A stretch of 64,000 bases of DNA from Pedobacter sp. MC2016-24 (GTDB taxonomy: Bacteria > Bacteroidota > Bacteroidia > Sphingobacteriales > Sphingobacteriaceae), in contig NZ_JADFBX010000004.1 in NCBI RefSeq assembly GCF_015223055.1, positions 514,036-578,035 on the forward strand, in the 5' to 3' direction. Shown one piece after another: positions 41,812 to 50,357 of the stretch. Position 1 is the stretch's first letter. Every line of letters starts with the position of its first letter. Below the pieces are notes generated by a model. It had not been told where the DNA came from and searched no databases. It saw nothing but the letters and a program-made list of their open reading frames with translations. The position numbers and the translations under genes are program-made.

Positions 41812-42406
41812 AACTTCGCGCAAATTTTATTAGGTCATTGATAGTACCTCGATCTGCCACGCGTAATGCGCTAATGTAATTAGTCCGCGTGTCATCGGCT
41901 TTAACCAATGTTGAACTGCCCCAACTAAATACTTCAGATTTATAAAGGTTTGCGACGATAACATCTGCAATCAATCTTGAATGGCGCCCGTTGCCATTGG
42001 GAAAACAATGTATAGCTACAATTCGGTGCTTGAATCTGATGGCTATCTCCTCAGGGGGGTAAGTTTCGTTTTCATGCCAGTAGCGTGCGTCATCAAGCAG
42101 CAACCTAAGATCTGTTGCCACCTGGTAGTATGGTACTCCTATGTTTTTATTTGATTTTCTAAAATTACCCGCCCAGGTCCAAACATCACCATACATCTTT
42201 GCATGCAACGCTAGCATAAAATCCTCGGTGAAGATTTTTTTTGCAGGCCATCTATTTTTGATCGTCCACTCGACTGCCTTTTGTATATTCAACTGTTCGA
42301 ACTCATCCAACTCTTCTCTTGTAGTAATGGTGTCAATTCTAAGCCCTGCCTTTTCTTCTTCGTCGAGTGGGGTTTGTCCTTCCTGATATTCGATCTCTAG
42401 AGCCAT
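41810..42406 (-). CDS. Mobile mystery protein B (Fic domain)
   Basis: 198 residues. The Fic domain carries the active-site motif HCFPNGNGRHSR (H-x-F-x2-GNGR-x2-R), so it should be able to transfer AMP or a related group from a nucleotide to a target hydroxyl. The N-terminal block (EYQEGQTPLDEEEKAGLRIDTITTREELDEFEQ) and the pairing with an HTH gene identify it as mobile mystery protein B. Pairs of mystery A and B are found on mobile or variable parts of many bacterial genomes and resemble a toxin-antitoxin or defence module. It overlaps the A gene by 10 bp. Confidence 0.9.
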   Translation of the reverse strand: MALEIEYQEGQTPLDEEEKAGLRIDTITTREELDEFEQLNIQKAVEWTIKNRWPAKKIFTEDFMLALHAKMYGDVWTWAGNFRKSNKNIGVPYYQVATDLRLLLDDARYWHENETYPPEEIAIRFKHRIVAIHCFPNGNGRHSRLIADVIVANLYKSEVFSWGSSTLVKADDTRTNYISALRVADRGTINDLIKFARS

Positions 42407-42861
42407 AGGTATTTTGGAAGTTCATCTTTAATATCCTCTGCTTTTTCTATTATCGCTTTGCGAAGACGTTCATTTGTATTCTCTTGATCCTCAAGTTTCA
42501 TGGACGCTGAAGTTCGCATAACTATTTTCTTTGCCATCTCGTACGCTCTTTGTTCTATCATTTTTTCAACGCTTTCATCTTTGGGTATTAACGCATAAAC
42601 TAGTTTCATATCCAAGCCTTCTGCAGCTTCTTTAAGTGCGTTCAGTGTGATACTTCCACTTTGCTCTCGCAATTCAAGATTTTTGATACCTTGTGGAGTC
42701 GTATCGAGTTTTAGGCCAAGCGCATTTAATGGCATGTTCAGAGATGTACGTATTGCATTTAGCCATCCTTTTTCTGGCCTTATTATAACGGCAGCAGGTT
42801 TAAAAGCGGCTAATTTACTATCCAATTGCTCAATGATCAATTTTCTCTTGCGTCTGTCCAT
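42397..42861 (-). CDS. Mobile mystery protein A (HTH partner of Fic protein)
   Basis: 154 residues. A helix-turn-helix domain occupies residues about 35-95: GWLNAIRTSLNMPLNALGLKL, then TPQGIKNLELREQSGSITLNAL and GLDMKLVYALIPKD, matching the mobile mystery protein A pattern. It is the probable DNA-binding regulator, and possibly the antitoxin, for the Fic protein. ATG 42861 is chosen: it lies just beyond the palindromic operator, whereas an ATG at 42909 falls inside it. Confidence 0.88.
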   Translation of the reverse strand: MDRRKRKLIIEQLDSKLAAFKPAAVIIRPEKGWLNAIRTSLNMPLNALGLKLDTTPQGIKNLELREQSGSITLNALKEAAEGLDMKLVYALIPKDESVEKMIEQRAYEMAKKIVMRTSASMKLEDQENTNERLRKAIIEKAEDIKDELPKYLWL

Positions 42862-42864
42862 AAA

Positions 42865-42918
42865 CAAATTTAAACATATATGTTTAAATATGGAAATAAT
42901 TTTAAACATATATGTTTA
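42865..42918 (-). promoter_or_regulatory. Twin palindromic operator and promoter of the mobile mystery module
   Basis: Two palindromes share the core TAAACATATATGTTTA: 22 bp perfect at 42868-42889 and 16 bp perfect at 42903-42918. On the minus strand, TAAATTTG (42872-42865) is an exact -7 element that overlaps the first palindrome and ends only 3 bp before the ATG, so the mRNA would be leaderless or nearly so. Confidence 0.75.
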
Positions 42919-42959
42919 TTTTGTTGTTGGTGAATCAACCATTTTTACAACAAATTTTT

Positions 42960-43131
42960 TTACGCTATTTGTTTCAGTTTGTTTCTTTCCAATTGCAAAT
43001 CGTAGTCCATTTGCAGGCTCAACCAAAACTCAGCAGAAATATCCAGTTCGGTCTCTAATTTTAAAGCGATGTATGCTGTAATATTGCGTTTTCCTTTCAA
43101 AATATCGCTGAGTTGTTTTTGTCTAGAATTC
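42960..43131 (-). pseudogene. 5'-truncated HigA-family antitoxin gene
   Basis: On the minus strand a 56-codon open stretch, without a start codon, reads SRQKQLSDILKGKRNIT, then ALKLETELDISAEFWLSLQ and DYDLQLERNKLKQIA before the stop at 42962-42960. This is the second half of a HigA-type XRE antitoxin (end of the HTH plus the typical ISAEFWLNLQ-x-x-YDL block). An in-frame TAG closes it upstream and no HigB toxin is present. It is probably the remnant of a toxin-antitoxin locus. From 43132 to 43400 only AT-rich promoter-like DNA is seen. Confidence 0.75.
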
Positions 43132-43400
43132 TATCCCGTATCATATTTTATTGATCATGATTTGTCAGCTCACTTATGATTAAAATTTCCTTACTACTAA
43201 ATGTATAATAGAATTTAAAGCATATACATTAAAAGATATACTTGTAAGTCTATATATTTTTATTGGAATAATGGTAACAGACCTACAAAAATTAAGTTGC
43301 GAAACGATACACAGGGCATGTAGTTAGTATTTATTAAAAAATAATATATATAAATGTGTATCTTTAAATTAAATAGGAAACCAATTATAAATTCTTTTAA

Positions 43401-43994
43401 ATGAAACTGGGCAAAATAGAGCATAATTTGTCATTACTGGCTGAATTTACCGCAGGCAATGAACGGGCTTTTGATCAATTTTTTCGGCATTTCTTTCCCA
43501 TTCTCCGCGTGTTTTGCGCAAGGATTGTTGGCGATGAAATCGCTGCAGAAGATGTTGCCCAGGAGAGTCTGGTGAAAGCCTGGCACCGCCGGGCAGATTT
43601 CGAGTGCTATTCCAAACTGAGGTCATTCCTGTATACTGTTGCTAAAAACGATTGTTTCAAAATGCTGGAAAAACAAAAAAGGCAGAAAGCTTTTGAAGAT
43701 GCATCAGATCAGTCGGGGATTTATGATGGCGATATACTTGAAGATATGATGCATGCCGAGCTGATCAGCCGCATCTTTGCCCAGGTAGATACTTTACCCG
43801 AGCAATGCCGCAGGGTAATCCGCATGACTTTCCAGGAGGGTAAAACACCCCGGGAGATTTCGGAAGAACTCGGTGTAACAGTCAGTACTGTAAATAATCA
43901 GAAAATGCGGGGACTGACTTTGCTGAAAGGCAAACTTTCTGACAGGGATTACCTTACTGCAGTGGTTATCCTCACAGCTGGAATTTTGCATTAG
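43401..43994 (+). CDS. ECF RNA polymerase sigma factor (FecI-like)
   Basis: 197 residues. Region 2 is seen in AFDQFFRHFFPILRVFCARIVGDEIAAEDVAQESLVKAWHRR with the DVAQE core; region 4 is VDTLPEQCRRVIRMTFQEGKTPREISEELGVTVSTVNNQKMRGL. It directs RNA polymerase to its target promoters when its anti-sigma factor is inactivated. The matching FecR gene and SusC with STN domain lie downstream (45625 and 47021), but a serine hydrolase gene on the other strand is inserted between sigma and FecR genes, which is unusual. Confidence 0.93.
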   Translation: MKLGKIEHNLSLLAEFTAGNERAFDQFFRHFFPILRVFCARIVGDEIAAEDVAQESLVKAWHRRADFECYSKLRSFLYTVAKNDCFKMLEKQKRQKAFEDASDQSGIYDGDILEDMMHAELISRIFAQVDTLPEQCRRVIRMTFQEGKTPREISEELGVTVSTVNNQKMRGLTLLKGKLSDRDYLTAVVILTAGILH

Positions 43995-44031
43995 TTGAAT
44001 GCTGCACCTTTCTGTTCTGCCACTTTACATT

Positions 44032-45444
44032 TTATTTTAAGAAACCTTCGCCCATAACAGTCACATCTTCTGCCGCATTCGACAGGATAACTATCCCAAG
44101 CTGTCTTTGAGGATCGAAACCAACAAACGACCTGAAGCCACCCGTGCCACCAGAGTGGTGGTAATAAGTATACCGGCCGTATTGGCTAATTCTCCAGCCC
44201 AATCCCATACTTTGATCCTTACCTTTAAATGTGGGCTCATGACTCAATGTAATTGCCTTTGCTAAGGGCCCTGTCATCTCCATTTGTGCACGGGTATATT
44301 TAACCATATCATTCAGCGTAGAGCGGATGGCTCCAGATCCTTTCAACGAGGCCAGGTCCCAGGGGGCTGTCGCTTCGCCTGTTTCGTTATAGCCTTGCGC
44401 AAGTGCATAGGCGTTAAGCGTAACACTGGTATGCTCCATAGCCAGGGGCTTGCAGATTTTACTGAGGATCAATTGCTCAAAACTGAGCTGAAGTTTACGT
44501 TCCAGTATGGTTCCCAGCACACCAGCTCCGTAATTGGAGTAGGAAAACACAGTGCCAGGCATAACCACAGGATGATAATTCTTTAAAAAACTAAAAAGTG
44601 AATCAGGAGTATAATGCTTGTAGGGATCCTTTGGATCTACTTTACCATTGAAAATATTGGCTGGCAATCTTGGAAGTCCCGAAGTGTGGTTGGCCAGGTC
44701 TTGTAAGGTGATGGGCCTTCCCTGGAACTGGAGTGGGGGGATAGCATCGGGCAGATAAAGATTGATCGGGTCGTTGAGCTTCATCTTACCGGCTACAACT
44801 TCCTGGGCAAGCATCAGGGTATTAAAGGTCTTTGTTACCGAGCCAATTTCGAATATGGTCTTTTCAGCATCTGGTAATTGCCTCGTCTTCCTGTCAGACG
44901 AGCCATAGCTGTATTTTCTAACTGTTCCCTTATTCATTACTGCCAGCACCAGGCCTGAGGTATTTCCCTTTTGAATATAAGGCCTTACAGCGCGTTCCAC
45001 GGCCAGATCAAGCGCATCTTTAAGCGGGTTATTGCTTGGTACCTGATAGGTCTTATCGGCAATGACGATCGGTGCGGCAGTAAAATTGAGCCGATCTATT
45101 TTGCCCTGCCTGTCAAGGCTAAGAGAAAACACCTGTCTGGAATTTTCAAATACCGCCAGGTAATTGAAGCCCTTTTCATTCTGCTCCTTAAAAACGCTGC
45201 TGGTCCAGTCGCCCACTTTTCCATGAAACTTACGCATTCCAAGCGCAAATTGTTCGCCGGTCATTTTTTTCTGAAATATTGGCGATGTTAAGGCATAAAT
45301 TTTATCCGGTTGGTTTAAATTAAAGCTGACTTGCACCGCTTCGGCGATGGCGTCGGATGACGTCCTTTCCTGCTGAGCATAACTGAAACTCACACTGCAA
45401 CACATCAGGCAAAAGCTAATCCCCAAGGTTATGAGTTTATGCAT
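44032..45444 (-). CDS. Secreted serine hydrolase, class C beta-lactamase/esterase type
   Basis: 470 residues with signal peptide (LITLGISFCLMCCSVSFSYAQQ). Residues about 25-125 form a small DUF3887-like domain (AVQVSFNLNQPDKIYALTSPIFQKKM), then the penicillin-binding-protein-like hydrolase: SVTK in GSVTKTFNTLML (nucleophile Ser and Lys), YSN in FSYSNYGAGVLG, and HSGGTGGF. Such proteins include peptidases and esterases; beta-lactam hydrolysis is not implied. It lies between the sigma and FecR genes in the opposite direction, so it was probably inserted there or serves as a target. A start 11 codons earlier is possible. Confidence 0.88.
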   Translation of the reverse strand: MHKLITLGISFCLMCCSVSFSYAQQERTSSDAIAEAVQVSFNLNQPDKIYALTSPIFQKKMTGEQFALGMRKFHGKVGDWTSSVFKEQNEKGFNYLAVFENSRQVFSLSLDRQGKIDRLNFTAAPIVIADKTYQVPSNNPLKDALDLAVERAVRPYIQKGNTSGLVLAVMNKGTVRKYSYGSSDRKTRQLPDAEKTIFEIGSVTKTFNTLMLAQEVVAGKMKLNDPINLYLPDAIPPLQFQGRPITLQDLANHTSGLPRLPANIFNGKVDPKDPYKHYTPDSLFSFLKNYHPVVMPGTVFSYSNYGAGVLGTILERKLQLSFEQLILSKICKPLAMEHTSVTLNAYALAQGYNETGEATAPWDLASLKGSGAIRSTLNDMVKYTRAQMEMTGPLAKAITLSHEPTFKGKDQSMGLGWRISQYGRYTYYHHSGGTGGFRSFVGFDPQRQLGIVILSNAAEDVTVMGEGFLK

Positions 45445-45624
45445 AAGGGTACAGGTTCTTAAAGCTAACATAGTCATTTAGAGTTCACAAAACCGGATTT
45501 GTTACATTCCATTTACCCCTCATCGCTGCAAACTCCTGCACCTTCAAAAAAATATTTTACAATCCTTTAGATAAAACCGATGCTTCATGGATTATAGTAG
45601 TAAATCATTCAAAACTGAATTGAA

Positions 45625-46851
45625 ATGGAAGCGTCAGAAAATCATCACATCCACATCTCCGCATTGATCAGCAGGTATCTGCTGAATGAACTGGATGGCG
45701 CTGAGCTGACCGAGCTGGAGGATTGGATTGTAGCAGATGAACAACACGCCAGGCTTTTCCGCAATTTGTTAAATGAAGCCGAACTTGAAAACCAAGGCCG
45801 GATTTTCCGCACAGCGGATACCGAAGCGGCACTGTTACGTGCCAAAGCAAAGCTGAGTTTGATCACAACAGCAGGTTCATCCACTGAGGCAGACCTCAAA
45901 CCAAAAAAACTATGGAAATATGGCTGGGTAGCTGCTGCTGTAGCAACCCTCATCTTCGGCCTTTGGTTCTTTGAATCCCATTACAGGAACGGTCGTCATC
46001 CTGAACTTGTTTCAGGATCTGCATATGCCAACGACATTGCCCCCGGTAAAAATACCGCAACCCTAACCCTGGCCAGCGGAAAAACCATAACCCTTAGCGA
46101 AGCTAAAACCGGCGTGATCATTAATGCCTCGAAAATAAGTTATAACGACGGTACAGACCTCTCTGCTTACGGAGGAGATGCCGAAGGCGCGGATGGGAAT
46201 CATCAAATATTTACCGCGCAAACCCCTCGCGGCGGTACCTATCAGGTCACCTTACCAGACGGCACCCACGTATGGCTCAACGCCGATTCAAAAATTTCCT
46301 TTCCTGCGAAATTTTCTGGTGCATCTCGAAAAATATTGCTTAGCGGAGAAGCTTATTTTGAAGTAAGCCACATGTCTAAGGCTGTCCCAAAACCCTTCAT
46401 CGTAGAAACCGCCAGGCAGCAAGTTACGGTGTTAGGCACCCATTTCAACATCAGTGCCTATTCTGATGAACGCGATACAAAAACAACCTTACTGGAAGGT
46501 TCCGTAAAAGTAAGCACAAGCCAGGGCGCTCCCGCCACCATCTTAAGGCCCAACCAACAAGCCACTACCAGTGGTACTACCATAACCACCAGAGAAGTAG
46601 ACCCAAGCCTGGCCATTGCCTGGAAAACCGGGCGCTTTACCTATAAAGACACGCCCCTTGAAACTGTGATGCGACAAATCTCGCGCTGGTACGACGTAGA
46701 CATTACCTATACCAGTAGCGATTTAAAAAATGAACTGTTTAGCGGATCCGTATCCCGTTACGATCACGTATCCAGAATACTCGGTACCATTGAATTTACC
46801 GGGACAGTGAAATTCAAGTTACAAGGAAAGCAAATCACCGTTACCAAATAG
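45625..46851 (+). CDS. FecR-family anti-sigma factor
   Basis: 408 residues. The cytoplasmic N-terminal sigma-binding part (ISRYLLNELDGAELTELEDWIVAD) is followed by one membrane helix (WVAAAVATLIFGLWFF), the periplasmic FecR domain (TPRGGTYQVTLPDGTHVWLNADSKISFPAKF) and a C-terminal DUF4974 domain (YKDTPLETVMRQISRWYDVDITYTS). It should hold the ECF sigma factor until the SusC STN domain signals a bound substrate. Just after the membrane helix the protein contains RHPELVSGSA, encoded by a REP-like palindrome inserted in frame (45995-46020). Confidence 0.94.
   Translation: MEASENHHIHISALISRYLLNELDGAELTELEDWIVADEQHARLFRNLLNEAELENQGRIFRTADTEAALLRAKAKLSLITTAGSSTEADLKPKKLWKYGWVAAAVATLIFGLWFFESHYRNGRHPELVSGSAYANDIAPGKNTATLTLASGKTITLSEAKTGVIINASKISYNDGTDLSAYGGDAEGADGNHQIFTAQTPRGGTYQVTLPDGTHVWLNADSKISFPAKFSGASRKILLSGEAYFEVSHMSKAVPKPFIVETARQQVTVLGTHFNISAYSDERDTKTTLLEGSVKVSTSQGAPATILRPNQQATTSGTTITTREVDPSLAIAWKTGRFTYKDTPLETVMRQISRWYDVDITYTSSDLKNELFSGSVSRYDHVSRILGTIEFTGTVKFKLQGKQITVTK
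45995..46020 (+). repeat. REP-like palindrome inside fecR
   Basis: GTCATCCTGAACTTGTTTCA with the following GGATCT forms a palindrome with arms 45998-46005 and 46011-46018. This repeat, familiar from many bacterial genomes, encodes HPELVSGS when in frame. Here it falls in the periplasmic linker after the membrane helix, where an added peptide is likely tolerated. Confidence 0.75.
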
Positions 46852-46907
46852 CACAAACTAAAACCAACACAAATGAATACCACGTAAACAGACTTTACAC
46901 AACCATT

Positions 46908-46969
46908 GGTTAGCGCTTAAAAAAGGCGTAAAAGTATCTCACACCTTTACGCCAGCATTTGGGCTAACC
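46908..46969 (+). promoter_or_regulatory. Nested hairpin between fecR and susC
   Basis: Outer arms GGTTAGC (46908-46914) and GCTAACC (46963-46969) enclose a perfect 8-bp stem, GGCGTAAA (46925-46932) with TTTACGCC (46946-46953). It lies 50 bp before the susC start. It may end the sigma/anti-sigma transcript or act in the susC leader; no T-tract follows. Confidence 0.5.
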
Positions 46970-47020
46970 CTAAACAAATCTTACAACGTTTAACCGTATT
47001 AACCCAAACAACACGAAGGT

Positions 47021-50000
47021 ATGAAATTATATCCTTTAAACCGAGGTATGCTACCCTGGTGGCTACCCCCAAAACTATTATTGATTATGAAAATGATCAT
47101 GGTCTTACTGACCGCCTGCTTTATGCAGGTAAGTGCCGCTACCTTTGCCCAGAACCTTACCTACAGTAAGAAAGGGGCAAGCCTTGAGCAAATATTTACA
47201 GCCATTGAAAAACAAACCGGCTACAATGTATTCTATTCGGCCAAACAAGTCGATGCCGCTAAAAAAATAGATGTGGATTTCCAGCAGATGGACCTGAAAT
47301 CGGTTATGGATCTGCTGGCCGAAGATCAGGATCTGGATTACGCTATGGACGGCAAGAACATTAGTATTAAAATGAAAACGCCCAGCTTTCTGGATCGGGC
47401 CAAAAGCGCCATTCTGGATGTGTTTCAAAATTTTGATGTGCATGGCTGTGTGCTGGATGCTGATCAGAAACCTTTGCCGGGCGCTACGGTTAAAGTAAAA
47501 GCTACGGGTAAAGTGGTGAGTACAGATTCCAAAGGTAATTTTTACCTGAAGAATATAGCTGAGGGTACAATACTGGTGATCTCGTACACCGGATATCTGC
47601 CCAAAGAAGTTAAAGCCGAAAAGGAAATGGGTAACGTGATCCTTTCGGAGAGCGTTGGCGAGTTGGATGAGGTTAAGTTGATTGGTTACGGTACAACTAC
47701 GCAAAGGTTGGCGACTGGGAATACGAGTAGGATTACCGCTGCGGATATTGAAAAACAACCAGTGGCAAATCCTTTGCAGACTTTGCAGGGGAGAATGCCG
47801 GGAGTGTTGGTGACAAATGGACAGGGCTTGCCGGGCACGGAGACGAAAATTCAGATCAGGGGGATTAATTCGATTGCTGGGAATAGAAATCCATTGTATA
47901 TTGTGGATGGGGTACCTTTTTCGGCGACGGCGTTGTATAATATTGAAACAGGTGGTGTCTTAACTAATTTTCAGAATGCAGCATCCAGGGGATCTTTTAC
48001 CCCATTTAATAGTTTATCCCCTTCGGATATCGAAAGTATAGATGTACTTAAAGATGCGGATGCAACCGCTATTTATGGCGCTAGAGGGGCTAACGGAGTA
48101 ATTTTGATTACGACAAAAAAGGGAAAATCAGGTATTACTAAATTTGATTTTGACATCAGTCATGGAATTTCAGAAGCGAGTCATTTACTAAAAGATTTTT
48201 TACCTACTGCTCAGTATGTCGCATTAGAGAAGGAGGGTGCTAAAAATGACGGGTATGATGTTAATGATCTCCAAGAGTATTTACCTGAAATTTTTAAATA
48301 TGATCAGAACCAGAATACAGATTGGCAAAAGGTGATTTTAGGAAATACGGCTCATTTAACCAATGTAACTGGAAGTATTTCAGGAGGAAACTCTGGTACC
48401 ACATTTCTTTTAGGTGGAAATTACCGAAAAGAAGGTACGATTTATCCTGGGGATCTAGGTTATACCAGGGGCGGTGCACATTTTAATTTAAACCACAAGT
48501 CACAGAACAATAAATTCTTTACTTCGTTTAGTGCAATCTACACATCAGATAAAAATTCTTTAACTGTTGGAGGGTTGCCAATATTTAATTTGCCCAATTT
48601 TCCATTGTTTAATGCGGATGGCTCAAGGAATTATGGGGATAACAACAACTATCAAGCAATATTGGAGCAAAAAAGTACAACCAAGACAGATAACCTGGTT
48701 GCCAATGGACAGTTTGGATACCACATTACTTCAGATCTAAATTTTAAAACCGCACTAGGTTTTAATCGGATTTCATTGAATGGTTTTAATGTAGAACCAT
48801 TGAGCTCCCTTGTCCCTGAAGGTAACTTTGTTAACCAAGCTCAATATGCCAATAATACATCTACCACAATCAACATAGAACCGCAATTGAATTATATTAG
48901 ATCGATCGGTCCAGGTAAATTACAGGTGCTTTTTGGAGGAACTTATCAGTCTACGGTTTCCCAAGGGAACTTTATTCAGGGAGAGAACTATAAAGATGAG
49001 AACCTATTCGAAAACATTGGCGCAGCAGGAAATATCAATATTCAATTTTATCCTCCGACAACCACATATACCCAATATAAACTGGTTTCAGCTTTTGGGC
49101 GGCTCAATTATAATATAAAGGACAGCTATATTCTTAATGCTAATTATCGCAGAGACGGTTCATCTAGATTCGGACCTGGTAAGCAATTTGGCAGTTTTGG
49201 AACTGTAGGTGCCGCCTGGATTTTCTCTAATGAAGGCTTTTTTAAACGGAATCTTTCTTTGATCAGTTATGGTAAGGTCAGGGCGAGCTACGGTACTATT
49301 GGAAATGAACCAGCCTCAGATTATAATTTTTTACAGTCTTACACATCTTCTGGAACATATCAAGGGAATCCAGGTTTAAAACCAGCAAGAATTGGAAACC
49401 CTGATTACAGATGGGAGGTCGTGAAGAAACTGGACATAGGTTTGGATGTTGGAGTGCTTTCAGATCGGATCCTGATTTCTGCATCCTGGTTCAGGAACCG
49501 GTCGGACAATCAGTTAATAAGGTATTTCCTTCCTGATTTAACTGGCTTTCCAGGTTATACGAATAATTTTCCTGCCGTAGTTGACAATAAAGGATTAGAA
49601 TTTTCGATCAATACAGAAAATCTGAAAACCAAAGATTTCAATTGGCGTAGTAGCTTTAATTTATCCTTTAATAACAACACCCTTGTTGCCTATCCTGGCC
49701 TTGAATTCTCTACCTATAAATATGACTACGAAATTGGAAAGTCTTTAAGTATAAAAAAGAGTGGCTCTTTTGCTTTTGCTGGTGTAGATCCTCAGACAGG
49801 TAACTCTCTATATTATAACCAAAATGGTGAGAAGACAACGAATCCACAATTTGGCCCTGATTATTTTGCAATTGGTAAAACGTTGCCGGATTATTATGGC
49901 GGGATTAGTAATAGCTTTAGCTATAAAGAATGGCAGCTTGATTTTTTGTTTTCTTTTGTCAAACAGGAAGGATATAGACCTGGATTTTCACCTGGATATT

Positions 50001-50347
50001 TACATAGTTATATGCCAGAAGAGGCTTTGCAAAGATGGCAGAAACCGGGTGATGTAACCAATGTGCCAAAAGCTTCTTTAACCAGCGAGGATTTTTTTTA
50101 TTATAAAAGCTCAAGTCATTTCTGGGCAGATGCTTCCTATATTAAACTAAAAAATCTTTATCTCAGTTACCGATTTCCGGATTCCTGGATGAACAAGGCA
50201 AAGATCAACCAGCTTAAACTCTATGTTCAGGGACAAAACCTGTTGACCTTTACCCGCTATAAAGGATCTGATCCCGAATTTCCAAGTAGAGTTTTGATGG
50301 TTCCAACCCTTCGGACTTTAACCGCTGGTATGCAATTAACACTTTAA
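47021..50347 (+). CDS. SusC-like TonB-dependent transducer with STN domain (pair 3)
   Basis: 1108 residues. Signal region first, then an STN domain (LEQIFTAIEKQTGYNVFYSAKQVDAAKKI to IKMK, residues about 52-117), a carboxypeptidase-D-like domain (VHGCVLDADQKPLPGATVKV), the TonB-box region DEVKLIGYGTTTQR, the plug and the barrel, ending in MQLTL. The STN domain contacts FecR, so substrate binding outside should free the ECF sigma factor. Base composition changes visibly near 47,940: the first 300 codons resemble the fecR side, the rest is much more AT-rich, as is everything to 55,660. The barrel may therefore have been exchanged by recombination. Confidence 0.95.
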   Translation: MKLYPLNRGMLPWWLPPKLLLIMKMIMVLLTACFMQVSAATFAQNLTYSKKGASLEQIFTAIEKQTGYNVFYSAKQVDAAKKIDVDFQQMDLKSVMDLLAEDQDLDYAMDGKNISIKMKTPSFLDRAKSAILDVFQNFDVHGCVLDADQKPLPGATVKVKATGKVVSTDSKGNFYLKNIAEGTILVISYTGYLPKEVKAEKEMGNVILSESVGELDEVKLIGYGTTTQRLATGNTSRITAADIEKQPVANPLQTLQGRMPGVLVTNGQGLPGTETKIQIRGINSIAGNRNPLYIVDGVPFSATALYNIETGGVLTNFQNAASRGSFTPFNSLSPSDIESIDVLKDADATAIYGARGANGVILITTKKGKSGITKFDFDISHGISEASHLLKDFLPTAQYVALEKEGAKNDGYDVNDLQEYLPEIFKYDQNQNTDWQKVILGNTAHLTNVTGSISGGNSGTTFLLGGNYRKEGTIYPGDLGYTRGGAHFNLNHKSQNNKFFTSFSAIYTSDKNSLTVGGLPIFNLPNFPLFNADGSRNYGDNNNYQAILEQKSTTKTDNLVANGQFGYHITSDLNFKTALGFNRISLNGFNVEPLSSLVPEGNFVNQAQYANNTSTTINIEPQLNYIRSIGPGKLQVLFGGTYQSTVSQGNFIQGENYKDENLFENIGAAGNINIQFYPPTTTYTQYKLVSAFGRLNYNIKDSYILNANYRRDGSSRFGPGKQFGSFGTVGAAWIFSNEGFFKRNLSLISYGKVRASYGTIGNEPASDYNFLQSYTSSGTYQGNPGLKPARIGNPDYRWEVVKKLDIGLDVGVLSDRILISASWFRNRSDNQLIRYFLPDLTGFPGYTNNFPAVVDNKGLEFSINTENLKTKDFNWRSSFNLSFNNNTLVAYPGLEFSTYKYDYEIGKSLSIKKSGSFAFAGVDPQTGNSLYYNQNGEKTTNPQFGPDYFAIGKTLPDYYGGISNSFSYKEWQLDFLFSFVKQEGYRPGFSPGYLHSYMPEEALQRWQKPGDVTNVPKASLTSEDFFYYKSSSHFWADASYIKLKNLYLSYRFPDSWMNKAKINQLKLYVQGQNLLTFTRYKGSDPEFPSRVLMVPTLRTLTAGMQLTL

Positions 50348-50357
50348 TCTTTTTAAT

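Noticed and set aside
41581..41823. Minus-strand frame of 80 codons before the MgtC-like gene
   Set aside because: It runs through the Fic terminator hairpin and short repeats, and the peptide shows no known pattern.
47105..47758. Minus-strand open frame of 217 codons
   Set aside because: It is antisense to the STN and beta domain of susC; no signal, domain or start context supports it.
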